Origin: Theodoxus fluviatilis
Lineage: Eukaryota; Mollusca; Gastropoda; Cycloneritida; Neritidae
Direction of reading: 5' to 3'
Assembly (NCBI GenBank): GCA_034096865.1
Contig: JAWQFJ010014520.1
Span: 1-12,256, forward strand
DNA: 12,256 bases
The notes below the pieces were generated by a model. That model searched no databases. It saw nothing but the letters and a program-made list of their open reading frames with translations, and was not told the DNA's origin. The stretch's first letter is position 1, and every line of letters begins with the position of its first letter. The position numbers and the translations under genes are program-made. Below are positions 1 through 7,912 of this stretch, piece after piece.

Positions 1-420
1 CCCAGGAGTAAGAGGCTTCACTCACATTGCCTCTCCCCACCCAGGAGTAAGAGGCTTCACTCACATTGCCTCTCCCCCACCCAGGAGTAGAGGCTTCACT
101 CACATTGCCTCTCCCACCCAGGAGTAGAGGCTTCACTCACATTGCCTCTCCACCCCAGGATTAGAGCTTCCTCACATTGCCTCTCCCCACCCGGAGTAAG
201 AGCTTCACTCACATTATGCCTCCTCCCCCACCCAGGAGTAAGAGGCCTCACTCACATTGCCTCGTCCCCCACCCAGGAGTAAGAGGCTTCACTCACATTG
301 CCTCTCCCTCCACCCAGCCAGGAGTAAGAGGCCTTCACTCACATGCCTCTCCCCACCCAGGAGTAAGTAGGCTTTCACTCACATTGCCTCTCCCCACCCA
401 GGAGTAAGAGTCACTCACAT
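1..420. repeat. Ragged left portion of the 39-bp array
   Basis: In this stretch consecutive units have lengths of about 37 to 45 bp, with single-base gains and losses. Examples are CCCCC for CCCC near 76, GAGTAGAGG for GAGTAAGAGG near 86, an extra CAGC near 316, and TAAGTAGGC near 365. Substitutions are few compared with indels. That pattern fits either uncorrected long-read consensus errors in homopolymers or an old, unhomogenised array edge. The clean 39-bp period begins at about 420. Confidence 0.8.
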
Positions 421-2474
421 TGCCTCTCCCCACCCAGGAGTAAGAGGCTTCACTCACATTGCCTCTCCCCACCCAGGAGTAAGAGGCTTCACTCACATTG
501 CCTCTCCCCACCCAGGAGTAAGAGGCTTCACTCACATTGCCTCTCCCCACCCAGGAGTAAGAGGCTTCACTCACATTGCCTCTCCCCACCCAGGAGTAAG
601 AGGCTTCACTCACATTGCCTCTCCCCACCCAGGAGTAAGAGGCTTCACTCACATTGCCTCTCCCCACCCAGGAGTAAGAGGCTTCACTCACATTGCCTCT
701 CCCCACCCAGGAGTAAGAGGCTTCACTCACATTGCCTCTCCCCACCCAGGAGTAAGAGGCTTCACTCACATTGCCTCTCCCCACCCAGGAGTAAGAGGCT
801 TCACTCACATTGCCTCTCCCCACCCAGGAGTAAGAGGCTTCACTCACATTGCCTCTCCCCACCCAGGAGTAAGAGGCTTCTCTCACATTGCTTCTCCCCA
901 CCCAGGAGTAAGAGGCTTCTCTCACATTGCCTCTCCCCACCCAGGAGTAAGAGGCTTCACTCACATTGCTTCTCCCCACCCAGGAGTAAGAGGCTTCACT
1001 CACATTGCTTCTCCCCACCCAGGAGTAAGAGGGCTTCACTCACATTGCCTCTCCCCACCCAGGAGTAAGAGGCTTCACTCACATTGCTTCTCCCCACCCA
1101 GGAGTAAGAGGCTTCACTCACATTGCTTCTCCCAACCCAGGAGTAAGAGGCTTCACTCACATTGCTTCTCCCCACCCAGGAGTAAGAGGCTTCACTCACA
1201 TTGCTTCTCCCCACCCAGGAGTAAGAGGCTTCACTCACATTGCTTCTCCCCACCCAGGAGTAAGAGGCTTCACTCACATTGCTTCTCCCCACCCAGGAGT
1301 AAGAGGCTTCACTCACATTGCCTCTCCCCACCCAGGAGTAAGAGGCTTCACTCACATTGCTTCTCCCCACCCAGGAGTAAGAGGCTTCACTCACATTGCT
1401 TCTCCCCACCCAGGAGTAAGAGGCTTCACTCACATTGCTTCTCCCCACCCAGGAGTAAGAGGCTTCACTCACATTGCTTCTCCCCACCCAGGAGTAAGAG
1501 GCTTCACTCACATTGCTTCTCCCCACCCAGGAGTAAGAGGCTTCACTCACATTGCTTCTCCCCACCCAGGAGTAAGAGGCTTCACTCACATTGCTTCTCC
1601 CCACCCAGGAGTAAGAGGCTTCACTCACATTGCTTCTCCCCACCCAGGAGTAAGAGGCTTCACTCACATTGCTTCTCCCCACCCAGGAGTAAGAGGCTTC
1701 ACTCACATTGCTTCTCCCCACCCAGGAGTAAGAGGCTTCACTCACATTGCTTCTCCCCACCCAGGAGTAAGAGGCTTCACTCACATTGCTTCTCCCCACC
1801 CAGGAGTAAGAGGCTTCACTCACATTGCTTCTCCCCACCCAGGAGTAAGAGGCTTCACTCACATTGCTTCTCCCCACCCAGGAGTAAGAGGCTTCACTCA
1901 CATTGCCTCTCCCCACCCAGGAGTAAGAGGCTTCACTCACATTGCTTCTCCCCACCCAGGAGTAAGAGGCTTCACTCACATTGCCTCTCCCCACCCAGAA
2001 GTAAGGGGCTTCACTCACATTGCTTCTCCCCACCCAGGAGTAAGAGGCTTCACTCACATTGCTTCTCCCCACCCAGGAGTAAGAGGCTTCACTCACATTG
2101 CCTCTCCCCACCCAGGAGTAAGGGGCTTCACTCACATTGCTTCTCCCCACCCAGGAGTAAGAGGCTTCACTCACATTGCTTCTCCCCACCCAGGAGTAAG
2201 AGGCTTCTCTCTCATTGCTTCTCCCCACCCAGGAGTAAGAGGCTTCACTCACATTGCTTCTCCCCACCCAGGAGTAAGAGGCTTCACTCGCATTGCTTCT
2301 CCCCACCCAGGAGTAAGAGGCTTCACTCACATTGCCTCTCCCCACCCAGGAGTAAGAGGCTTCACTCACATTGCTTCTCCCCACCCAGGAGTAAGAGGCT
2401 TCACTCACATTGCCTCTCCCCACCCAGGAGTAAGAGGCTTCACTCACATTGCCTCTCCCCACCCAGGAGTAAGA
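1..2474. repeat. 39-bp minisatellite, about 63 copies
   Basis: The unit reads CCCAGGAGTAAGAGGCTTCA followed by CTCACATTGCTTCTCCCCA, 39 bp. From about 420 to 2474 the period is nearly perfect. One site separates two main variants, GCCTCT and GCTTCT. The left part is almost purely GCCTCT up to about 880, the middle (about 1080-1870) is mostly GCTTCT, and the right end mixes the two, so blocks have been homogenised locally. A rarer AAGGGG variant occurs in units three apart (near 2005 and 2122), which suggests a 117-bp triple-unit duplication. Because 39 is a multiple of 3, two frames on the + strand and one on the - strand stay open for kilobases; the - strand frame reads SYSWVGRSNVSEA over and over. 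I see no sign that this is a real protein: there is no unique domain and the frames depend only on unit length. The array continues off the left edge, so its full size is unknown. Confidence 0.98.
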
Positions 2475-2578
2475 CCGGGTACCTGTGAGGGCAGCGATGG
2501 TAAGTGGTGGTGAGAACAATCCTTGTACGCGGCGTTGTGCCAGCATCGAGTTGGAATGGAGTCATGCTGATGCCTGAC
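2475..2578. other. Unique spacer between the two large arrays
   Basis: This 104-bp spacer starts where the last 39-bp unit changes from GAGTAAGA to CCGGGTACCTGTGAGGGCAG. It carries a consensus-like splice donor, GATG|GTAAGT, with its GT at 2500-2501. The first part matches, in inverted orientation, a segment at 3497-3533. It therefore looks like the remnant of the dispersed element from which the 39-bp unit was amplified. No gene is seen. Confidence 0.6.
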
Positions 2579-3248
2579 TGTGTGCGTCACTGTGTACGTC
2601 ACTGGTACGTCACTGTGTACGTCACTGTGTACGCAACTGTGTACGTCACTGTGTGCGTGACTGTGTACGTCACTGTGTGCGTGACTGTGTGCGTCACTGT
2701 GTACGTCACTGTGTGCGTCACTGTGTACGTCACTGTGTGCGTGACTGTGTGCGTCACTGTGTGCGTCACTGTGTGCGTCACTGTGTACGTCACTGTGTGC
2801 GTGACTGTGTGCGTCACTGTGTACGTCACTGTGTGCGTCACTGTGTGCGTCACTGTGTACGTCACTGTGTGCGTGACTGTGTGCGTCACTGTGTGCGTCA
2901 CTGTGTGCGTCACTGTGTACATCACTGTGTGCGTGACTGTATACGTCACTGTATACGTGACTGTGTGCGTCACTGTGTACGTCACTGTGTACGTGACTGT
3001 GTGCGTCACTGTGTACGTGACTGTGTGCGTCACTGTGTGCGTGACTGTGTACGTCACTGTGTACGTGACTGTGTGCGTCACTGTGTGCGTCACTGTGTGC
3101 GTCACTGTGTACGTCACTGTGAACGTCACTGTGTACGTCACTGTGTACGTCACTGTATACGTCACTGTGTGCGTGACTGTATACGTCACTGTGTACGTCA
3201 CTGTGTACGTCACTGTGTACGTCATTGTGTACGTCACTGTGTACGTCG
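2579..3248. repeat. 12-bp minisatellite, about 56 copies
   Basis: The unit is TGTGTACGTCAC, with variants at two sites: TAC or TGC, and GTCAC or GTGAC. TGTATAC and single mutated units also occur. One early unit at 2603-2613 is 11 bp long; after it the 12-bp register holds to the end. The TGC+GTGAC variant recurs at 2677, 2737, 2797, 2869 and 2929, giving a higher-order period of five or six units (60 or 72 bp). The unit is TG/AC rich and may have grown from a (GT)n tract. Since 12 is a multiple of 3, several frames on both strands are open (VYVT, RHCV, SDVH-type repeats); these are low-complexity translations and not credible proteins. Confidence 0.97.
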
Positions 3249-3496
3249 TCAGATGCCATTGAAAGACTGATCAAGTGGCCCAGTGACCAAGGCGTAAAGA
3301 GAAAAGCGGTTTGAGACCCAGACATGGGTGATACGTCGCTACATAAATCTACAGTTTTAAAACCTTTATCGTTGTTTAACATCCCTGGTCACATAGCTAC
3401 TGTCATCATAACTCCAACATCATCTCAAATCTTCAGGGACGTGCGAACAGGCCGCGGATGCACGTATGAAAATCTCTTGCTTTTTCCCAGTGTAGC
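3249..3496. other. Single-copy segment, no gene recognised
   Basis: About 250 bp of ordinary AT-leaning sequence lies between the 12-bp array and the inverted repeat-family fragment. Open frames here are short or extend into the neighbouring array. No RNA gene or clear regulatory motif was recognised. Confidence 0.5.
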
Positions 3497-3533
3497 ACTC
3501 ATAGGTACCCGGTTTTTCACTTGGGTGGGGAGG
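3497..3533 (-). repeat. Inverted fragment related to the flank of the 39-bp array
   Basis: The sequence ACTCATAGGTACCCGG, then a T-rich stretch, then TTGGGTGGGGAG aligns with the reverse complement of about 2453-2489 (CTCACAGGTACCCGG, CTTACTCC, TGGGTGGGGAG). By eye about 28 of 35 positions agree. In translation the relation appears as ALIGTRFFTWVGR against ALTGTRSYSWVGR. I read it as a second, non-amplified copy of the parent dispersed repeat. From memory, the GGTACC...TGGGTGG box occurs in dispersed repeats of many marine invertebrates; I cannot verify this here. Confidence 0.6.
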
Positions 3534-3955
3534 GCGTTATAGACGTCAATACTGTCCTTTCCATACAGCGTGTCGATGAGAAACTGTTTGCAAAGAGAGA
3601 TGGGCTTAATCACCTGCATACAGCGGTTTTGAGGGAAAACTCCGAAACATTTTCTTTTCCTCAGTTGCAATCATAAAGGAAAGCCAATGCGCAAATGTTG
3701 ATTAAAAGGCTTTCATGAATTTTTTTTTTCGCCAGTTTTGGTTAAATTGGAAGGATAGATTGTATGCTCTTACACCTTTTGATTTTGGGCTTTTGTTTTG
3801 TTTTGGTTTGGTTTGGTTTCAATCAAGAATATCCACCCACACATTCTTCACAGCGGCGTGTGCTAGACTGAAGGCTTTGTTAAAGTTTGCCAAAGTTTGG
3901 TTGTTTCACTTCTCGTTCGGGCCAAATCCCCTGTTTAGTCGCGAGACAATGCTCG
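3534..3955. other. Single-copy segment with low-complexity T/G tracts
   Basis: A run of ten T lies at 3720-3729. A TTTTG/TTTGG tract at about 3791-3819 is simple sequence. An 81-codon open stretch on the - strand (3425-3670) includes mixed residues such as LYGKDSIDVYNALPTQ and crosses the repeat fragment at 3497-3533. I do not recognise it, and its length is compatible with chance. Confidence 0.45.
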
Positions 3956-3991
3956 TTTCGCGCGGTTTTCTGTTGATTGGTTACCTATAAA
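3956..3991 (+). promoter_or_regulatory. Possible E2F / inverted CCAAT / TATA core promoter
   Basis: In order on the + strand lie TTTCGCGC (3956-3963, E2F-like), GATTGGT (3975-3981, an inverted CCAAT box) and TATAAA (3986-3991). This order and spacing suit a cell-cycle type promoter. A start would be expected near 4015, which would send a transcript into the 33-bp array. The first ATG downstream (4071) is followed at once by a stop, so no coding product is visible. Each motif is short; only their clustering makes the call worthwhile. Confidence 0.3.
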
Positions 3992-4124
3992 CACGACCCA
4001 TTGTATTATTGCGCGTTGCACTTAATACTCAGACTGAGATATATTCTTAAAGAAACTTATTATCTTGCAAAATGTGAGCGCAAAGAACTTGCGTCCAAAA
4101 TTTCTGCGGCGCCGAATTTCTGAA

Positions 4125-4136
4125 CAGCCAATCAGC
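4125..4136 (+). promoter_or_regulatory. CCAAT box (NF-Y type)
   Basis: CAGCCAATCAGC is a near-ideal NF-Y site. It lies about 150 bp downstream of the E2F/CCAAT/TATA cluster and 67 bp before the 33-bp array. The two CCAAT elements face opposite ways, so a divergent arrangement is possible. No gene is seen on either side to support it. Confidence 0.35.
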
Positions 4137-4202
4137 AACGACAACGTGAGAAAAGAAGTGCGCACAGCTGAGCTATTTGATATTATCATCAAAGACGTCT
4201 TT

Positions 4203-4520
4203 GGTATCGTAGCTGTGTGGCGCGCAGCTGTTTTTGACATCGTAGCTGTGTGGCGCGCAGCTGTTTTTGGTATCGTAGCTGTGTGGCGCGCAGCTGTTTT
4301 TGACATCGTAGCTGTGGGGCGCGCAGCTGTTTTTGACATCGTAGCTGTGGGGCGCGCAGCTATTTTTGGTATCGTAGCTGTGTGGCGCGCAGCTGTTTTT
4401 GGTATCGTAGCTGTGTGGCGCGCAGCTGTTTTTTGGTATCGTAGCTGTGTGGCGCGCAGCTGTTTTTGGTATCGTAGCTGTGTGGCGCGCAGCTGTTTTT
4501 GGTATCGTAGCTGTTTTTGG
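4203..4520. repeat. 33-bp minisatellite, 9 full copies plus a truncated one
   Basis: Units begin GGTATCGTAGCTG or GACATCGTAGCTG and end CGCGCAGCTGTTTTT. Starts are at 4203, 4236, 4269, 4302, 4335, 4368, 4401, 4435, 4468 and 4501. One extra T sits before the 4435 unit. The last unit lacks its middle third. Variants are GGTATCG/GACATCG and GTGTGGCG/GTGGGGCG. Each unit holds AGCTGTGTGGCGCGCAGCT, an imperfect palindrome, and a CAGCTG E-box. Since 33 is a multiple of 3, frames reading DIVAVWRAAVF (+) and NSCAPHSYDTK (-) stay open; neither has a convincing ATG-led unique domain. Confidence 0.97.
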
Positions 4521-4655
4521 CAACAAATCAGCGCCCGGCTTTGAAAGGGATGTAGGCACGGCCGTGGTTAAAGGGCTGGCCGGCAATCATTTCGCGAATG
4601 GAAGGTGCAGCGTTTGAAGCTGCGCAAATCCTTGAGCCGCTTCCATGGGCAAGTT
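4521..4655. other. Spacer with a nested inverted repeat
   Basis: This GC-richer spacer follows the 33-bp array. ATGGAAG near 4598 pairs with CTTCCAT near 4640, and between them GCAGC pairs with GCTGC, so a bent stem-loop is possible. No gene is recognised. It leads directly into the diverged repeat-family fragment at 4656. Confidence 0.4.
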
Positions 4656-4691
4656 GCTTCACTCGCATTACCTCCCCTATCGAGAAGTAGA
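4656..4691 (+). repeat. Diverged single copy related to the 39-bp unit
   Basis: GCTTCACTCGCATTACCT matches 16 of 18 bases of the 39-bp unit (GCTTCACTCACATTGCCT). It continues through CCCC to GAGAAGTAGA, which parallels CAGGAGTAAGA with a gap. The - strand translation RGGNASEA parallels RGNVSEA. It has the same orientation as the big array and lies 2.2 kb from it. It supports a dispersed parent element rather than a repeat unique to one locus. Confidence 0.55.
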
Positions 4692-5090
4692 TCCATTGAC
4701 TGAGCTCTACATAGCGGCGACAGGAGGTGAATTTCCCCCAGAGATAGTTTCCTCAAGGAAAGAGAATGAACGTAGTAAAGGGGATTATTGGTCTTGTTTC
4801 TTGCAATGTGCTTGCTTGTAAGATGAATTTAAAACATGTTTTCATAATGCTGCGGTAAAAACACAGTAATCCTGAATCTGTTCTAGACTAATACACGCAC
4901 AAACAATACAAAACAATTTCAAGTGAAAATATGTTGAAAACTGTTTTATTACGAATTAAAATATATGCATCTCTAAAACTTGTGTATGACAGAGAGTATC
5001 GTTCAATCATCGGACAAGATTCGGAGATAGCTTAATTCATCCCAAGCAATCTCCAACACTCATCCACCCTGCATTCATCATACACACTCA

Positions 5091-5091
<1 letters not shown>
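4692..5091. other. Single-copy AT-rich segment, nothing recognised
   Basis: About 400 bp between the repeat fragment and the (CA)n tract. It is AT-rich, especially 4790-5000. Frames are short, and no RNA gene, terminal inverted repeat or clear promoter was seen. Confidence 0.5.

Positions 5092-5148
<57 letters not shown>
5092..5148. repeat. (CA)n microsatellite
   Basis: About 28 CA dinucleotides run without interruption, 57 bp. A shorter imperfect CA stretch precedes them (near 5080-5090). The tract ends ten bases before the 80/83-bp array. Confidence 0.99.
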
Positions 5149-5152
<4 letters not shown>

Positions 5153-5158
5153 CACGAA

Positions 5159-6791
5159 GCTACGCTCTAATTATGCATCAGCACAGCTGTGTGATGAAGG
5201 CAGGAGAGAAAGAGAAAGAAGAAGACAGGACAGCTGTAACTGCTACGCTCTAATTATGCATCAGCACAGCTGTGTGATGAAGGCAGGAGAGAAAGAGAAA
5301 GAAGAGAGCACAGCTGTAACTGCTATGCTCTGATTATGCATCAGCACAGCTGTGTGATGAAGGCAGGAGAGAAAGAGAAAGAAGAAGAAAGCACAGCTGT
5401 AACTGCTACGCTCTAATTATGCATCAGCACAGTTGTGTGATGAAGGCAGGAGAGAAAGAGAAAGAAGAGAGCACAGCTGTAACTGCTATGCTCTGATTAT
5501 GCATCAGCACAGCTGTGTGATGAAAGGCAGGAGAGAAAGAGAAAGAAGAGAGCACAGCTGTAACTGCTATGCTCTGATTATGCATCAGCACAGTTGTGTG
5601 ATGAAGGCAGGAGAGAAAGAGAAAGAAGAGAGCACAGCTGTAACTGCTATGCTCTGATTATGCATCAGCACAGCTGTGTGATGAAGGCAGGAGAGAAAGA
5701 GAAAGAAGAAGACAGCACAGCTGTAACTGCTACGCTCTAATTATGCATCAGCACAGCTGTGTGATGAAGGCAGGAGAGAAAGAGAAAGAAGAAGAAAGCA
5801 CAGCTGTAACTGCTATGCTCTGATTATGCATCAGCACAGCTGTGTGATGAAGGCAGGAGAGAAAGAGAAAGAAGAAGACAGCACAGCTGTAACTGCTACG
5901 CTCTGATTATGCATCAGCACAGCCGTGTGATGAAGGCAGGAGAGAAAGAGAAAGAAGAAGACAGCACAGCTGTAACTGCTATGCTCTGATTATGCATCAG
6001 CACAGCTGTGTGATGAAGGCAGGAGAGAAAGAGAAAGAAGAAGAAAGCACAGCTGTAACTGCTATGCTCTGATTATGCATCAGCACAGCTGTGTGATGAA
6101 GGCAGGAGAGAAAGAGAAAGAAGAAGACAGCACAGCTGTAACTGCTACGCTCTGATTATGCATCAGCACAGCTGTGTGATGAAGGCAGGAGAGAAAGAGA
6201 AAGAAGAAGACAGGACAGCTGTAACTGCTACGCTCTGATTATGCATCAGCACAGCCGTGTGATGAAGGCAGGAGAGAAAGAGAAAGAAGAAGACAGCACA
6301 GCTGTAACTGCTACGCTCTAATTATGCATCAGCACAGCTGTGTGATGAAGGCAGAGAGAAAGAGAAAGAAGAAGAAAGCACAGCTGTAACTGCTATGCTC
6401 TGATTATGCATCAGCACAGCTGTGTGATGAAGGCAGGAGAGAAAGAGAAAGAAGAAGACAGCACAGCTGTAACTGCAACGCTCTGATTATGCATCAACAC
6501 AGCTGTGTGATGAAGGCAGGAGAGAAAGAGAAAGAAGAGAGCACAGCTGTAACTGCAACGCTCTGATTATGCATCAACACAGCTGTGTGATGAAGGCAGG
6601 AGAGAAAGAGAAAGAAGAGAGCACAGCTGTAACTGCAACGCTCTGATTATGCATCAACACAGCTGTGTGATGAAGGCAGGAGAGAAAGAGAAAGAAGAGA
6701 GCACAACTGTAACTGCTACGCTCTGATTATGCATCAACATATCTGTGTGATGAAGGCAGGAGAGAAAGAAAAAGAAGAAGACAGGACAGCT
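5159..6791. repeat. 80/83-bp tandem array, 20 copies
   Basis: The shared landmark ATGCATCA occurs at 5173, 5256, 5336, 5419, 5499, 5580, 5660, 5743, 5826, 5909, 5992, 6075, 6158, 6241, 6324, 6406, 6489, 6569, 6649 and 6729. Spacings are 83 or 80 bp, with single 81 and 82 exceptions. The 3-bp difference is a GAA gain or loss in a purine tract. Each unit has, in order, TATGCTCTGATT or a variant, ATGCATCAGCACAGCTGTG, a tract of about 33 purine-rich bases (GGCAGGAGAGAAAGAGAAAG and on), and GCACAGCTGTAACTGC. The last four copies share ATGCATCAACA, and 6489-6649 form a block of 80-bp units, showing recent local spread. Mixed 80- and 83-bp lengths break any frame. No coding function is visible. Confidence 0.98.
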
Positions 6792-6800
6792 TTGCTGCAG

Positions 6801-6935
6801 CTCTCCAATTCCCCAGACAGTCAGGACGTATCGGGGCTGTGGGCGCTCTCCAATTCCCCAGACAGTCAGGACATATCGGGGCTGTGGGCGCTCTCCAATT
6901 CCCCAGACAGTCAGGACGTATCGGGGCTGTGGGCG
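6801..6935. repeat. 45-bp direct repeat, three copies
   Basis: Three head-to-tail units begin CTCTCCAATTCCCCAGACAG at 6801, 6846 and 6891. They differ at one CpG site (GACGTAT in the first and third, GACATAT in the second). They abut the 80/83-bp array with only about 10 bp between. The period is a multiple of 3, so both strands are open: LSNSPDSQDVSGLWA on + and NWRAPTAPIRPDCLG on -. Whether this was ever coding cannot be told. Confidence 0.97.
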
Positions 6936-7609
6936 CTCCGCGGACGCCTGTGACGCTCACACGGACACGTACAACGGTGGCACGAGCAACGTACACGGAC
7001 AATGAACGCACGAACACCAGACACGGACAACACCCTCAGCCCGTCCTTACGCCCCGTCGTGGGCCCCAAGAAGAGATGGAAGGAGATGTTGGAGGTAGAA
7101 TGGAGGTAGGATAGGGGGGTGATGAGGTGGGAGAAGAATTAACCCTTCGCATCCCCCCGTCCACAGCCACTGCTAGGATAAAGAGTGTTATATTGTGGTA
7201 CTGAAAACTCTTAAAAACTGCTCTCATAGGCTGTTTCCTTCCACGTTCAATCGGAATATCGGTTGTCCGACCTTCCCACACTCCAAGCACACGCTTTGAC
7301 CAAGCAGTGGGTTTCTCCCTGCAGCGAAAGCACCGTTTATTTCTCAACACGACTCCGCTTGTCTCAAACAGGTCACGTGGGAACTACATGACGTTGACGT
7401 TGGCTGGCGATGTGCGCCGTGGGCTATTCTGCGAGCGGGTAATGGAGATGGGATAAAAAGGAAGAGAAAATTCCGGATAAATAGGTGAATGATACATTAG
7501 AAAGAGATAAGATGAAAAAAAAGAAAATAACAACGCGCCACGTCCGTTTTCTTTCCATCCTGAAGACATCAAGCAGGCTCCTCTCTTGCATTCTTAAAGT
7601 TATTTTCTT
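6936..7609. other. Single-copy segment, no gene recognised
   Basis: 6936-7060 is GC- and CpG-rich (CGCGGACGC, repeated ACGGACA-type words). 7075-7135 is purine-rich on +. 7140-7600 is ordinary sequence. Frames up to about 100 codons exist on the - strand (7036-7350) but lack a recognisable motif. A small motif cluster lies at 7372-7400. Confidence 0.45.
7372..7400. promoter_or_regulatory. E-box with two CRE-like half sites
   Basis: GTCACGTG (7372-7379) is a canonical bHLH-Zip E-box. TGACGT follows at 7389-7394 and 7395-7400. The grouping is suggestive, but no transcription unit can be tied to it and such short words occur by chance. Confidence 0.2.
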
Positions 7610-7885
7610 TCAATCCGGTTTCTTGAATCGTGTTAGTTTTCCCAACACCTCAACTTTTCCAAGTAAGTTATATCCACTGGCAATATACCCATCTTCACCA
7701 CTTGAGCAGCATATGTTAGAATGACCACATCTAGGCATACCAACAAGCTCCATGACCCGTTCATCCCGCAATATCGTAGACTTATTACGTTGTAGATAGA
7801 GACGTCTTTGAACACTTTCTATTACTGGAAAAACGGGGTTATGTAATGTAAACAACATTGGATTTGTAGTCACGAGTTCGTCCAC
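7610..7885 (-). CDS. Unrecognised open frame, possible exon
   Basis: A 91-codon open stretch on the - strand starts with GTG, not ATG. The first internal ATG is ten codons in. The frame is stop-free upstream to a TAA near 7912. Residue composition is varied and protein-like, including PRCGHSNICCSSGEDGYIAS with three Cys, and a basic end LTRFKKPD. I recognise no family. No strong splice acceptor is visible just upstream. A stop-free run of this length is expected by chance in 12 kb, so this is only a candidate internal exon or old transposon piece. Confidence 0.18.
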   Translation of the reverse strand: MDELVTTNPMLFTLHNPVFPVIESVQRRLYLQRNKSTILRDERVMELVGMPRCGHSNICCSSGEDGYIASGYNLLGKVEVLGKLTRFKKPD

Positions 7886-7912
7886 ACTTGTGCAGCGGCT
7901 AATCTCTTAAGG

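Noticed and set aside
335..2546. Long - strand open frames reading SYSWVGRSNVSEA as a giant repeat protein
   Set aside because: They exist because the unit is 39 bp. Two + strand frames are equally open, the ragged portion breaks the frame, and no unique domain or convincing start supports translation.
2444..3382. A 312-codon His/Asp-rich frame (HSDVHSDAH) and other frames across the 12-bp array
   Set aside because: Several frames on both strands are open over a 12-bp unit. This is low-complexity translation, not a metal-binding protein.
4203..6791. CRISPR-like arrays
   Set aside because: Units are contiguous tandem repeats with no unique spacers, no cas genes are present, and the context is eukaryotic.
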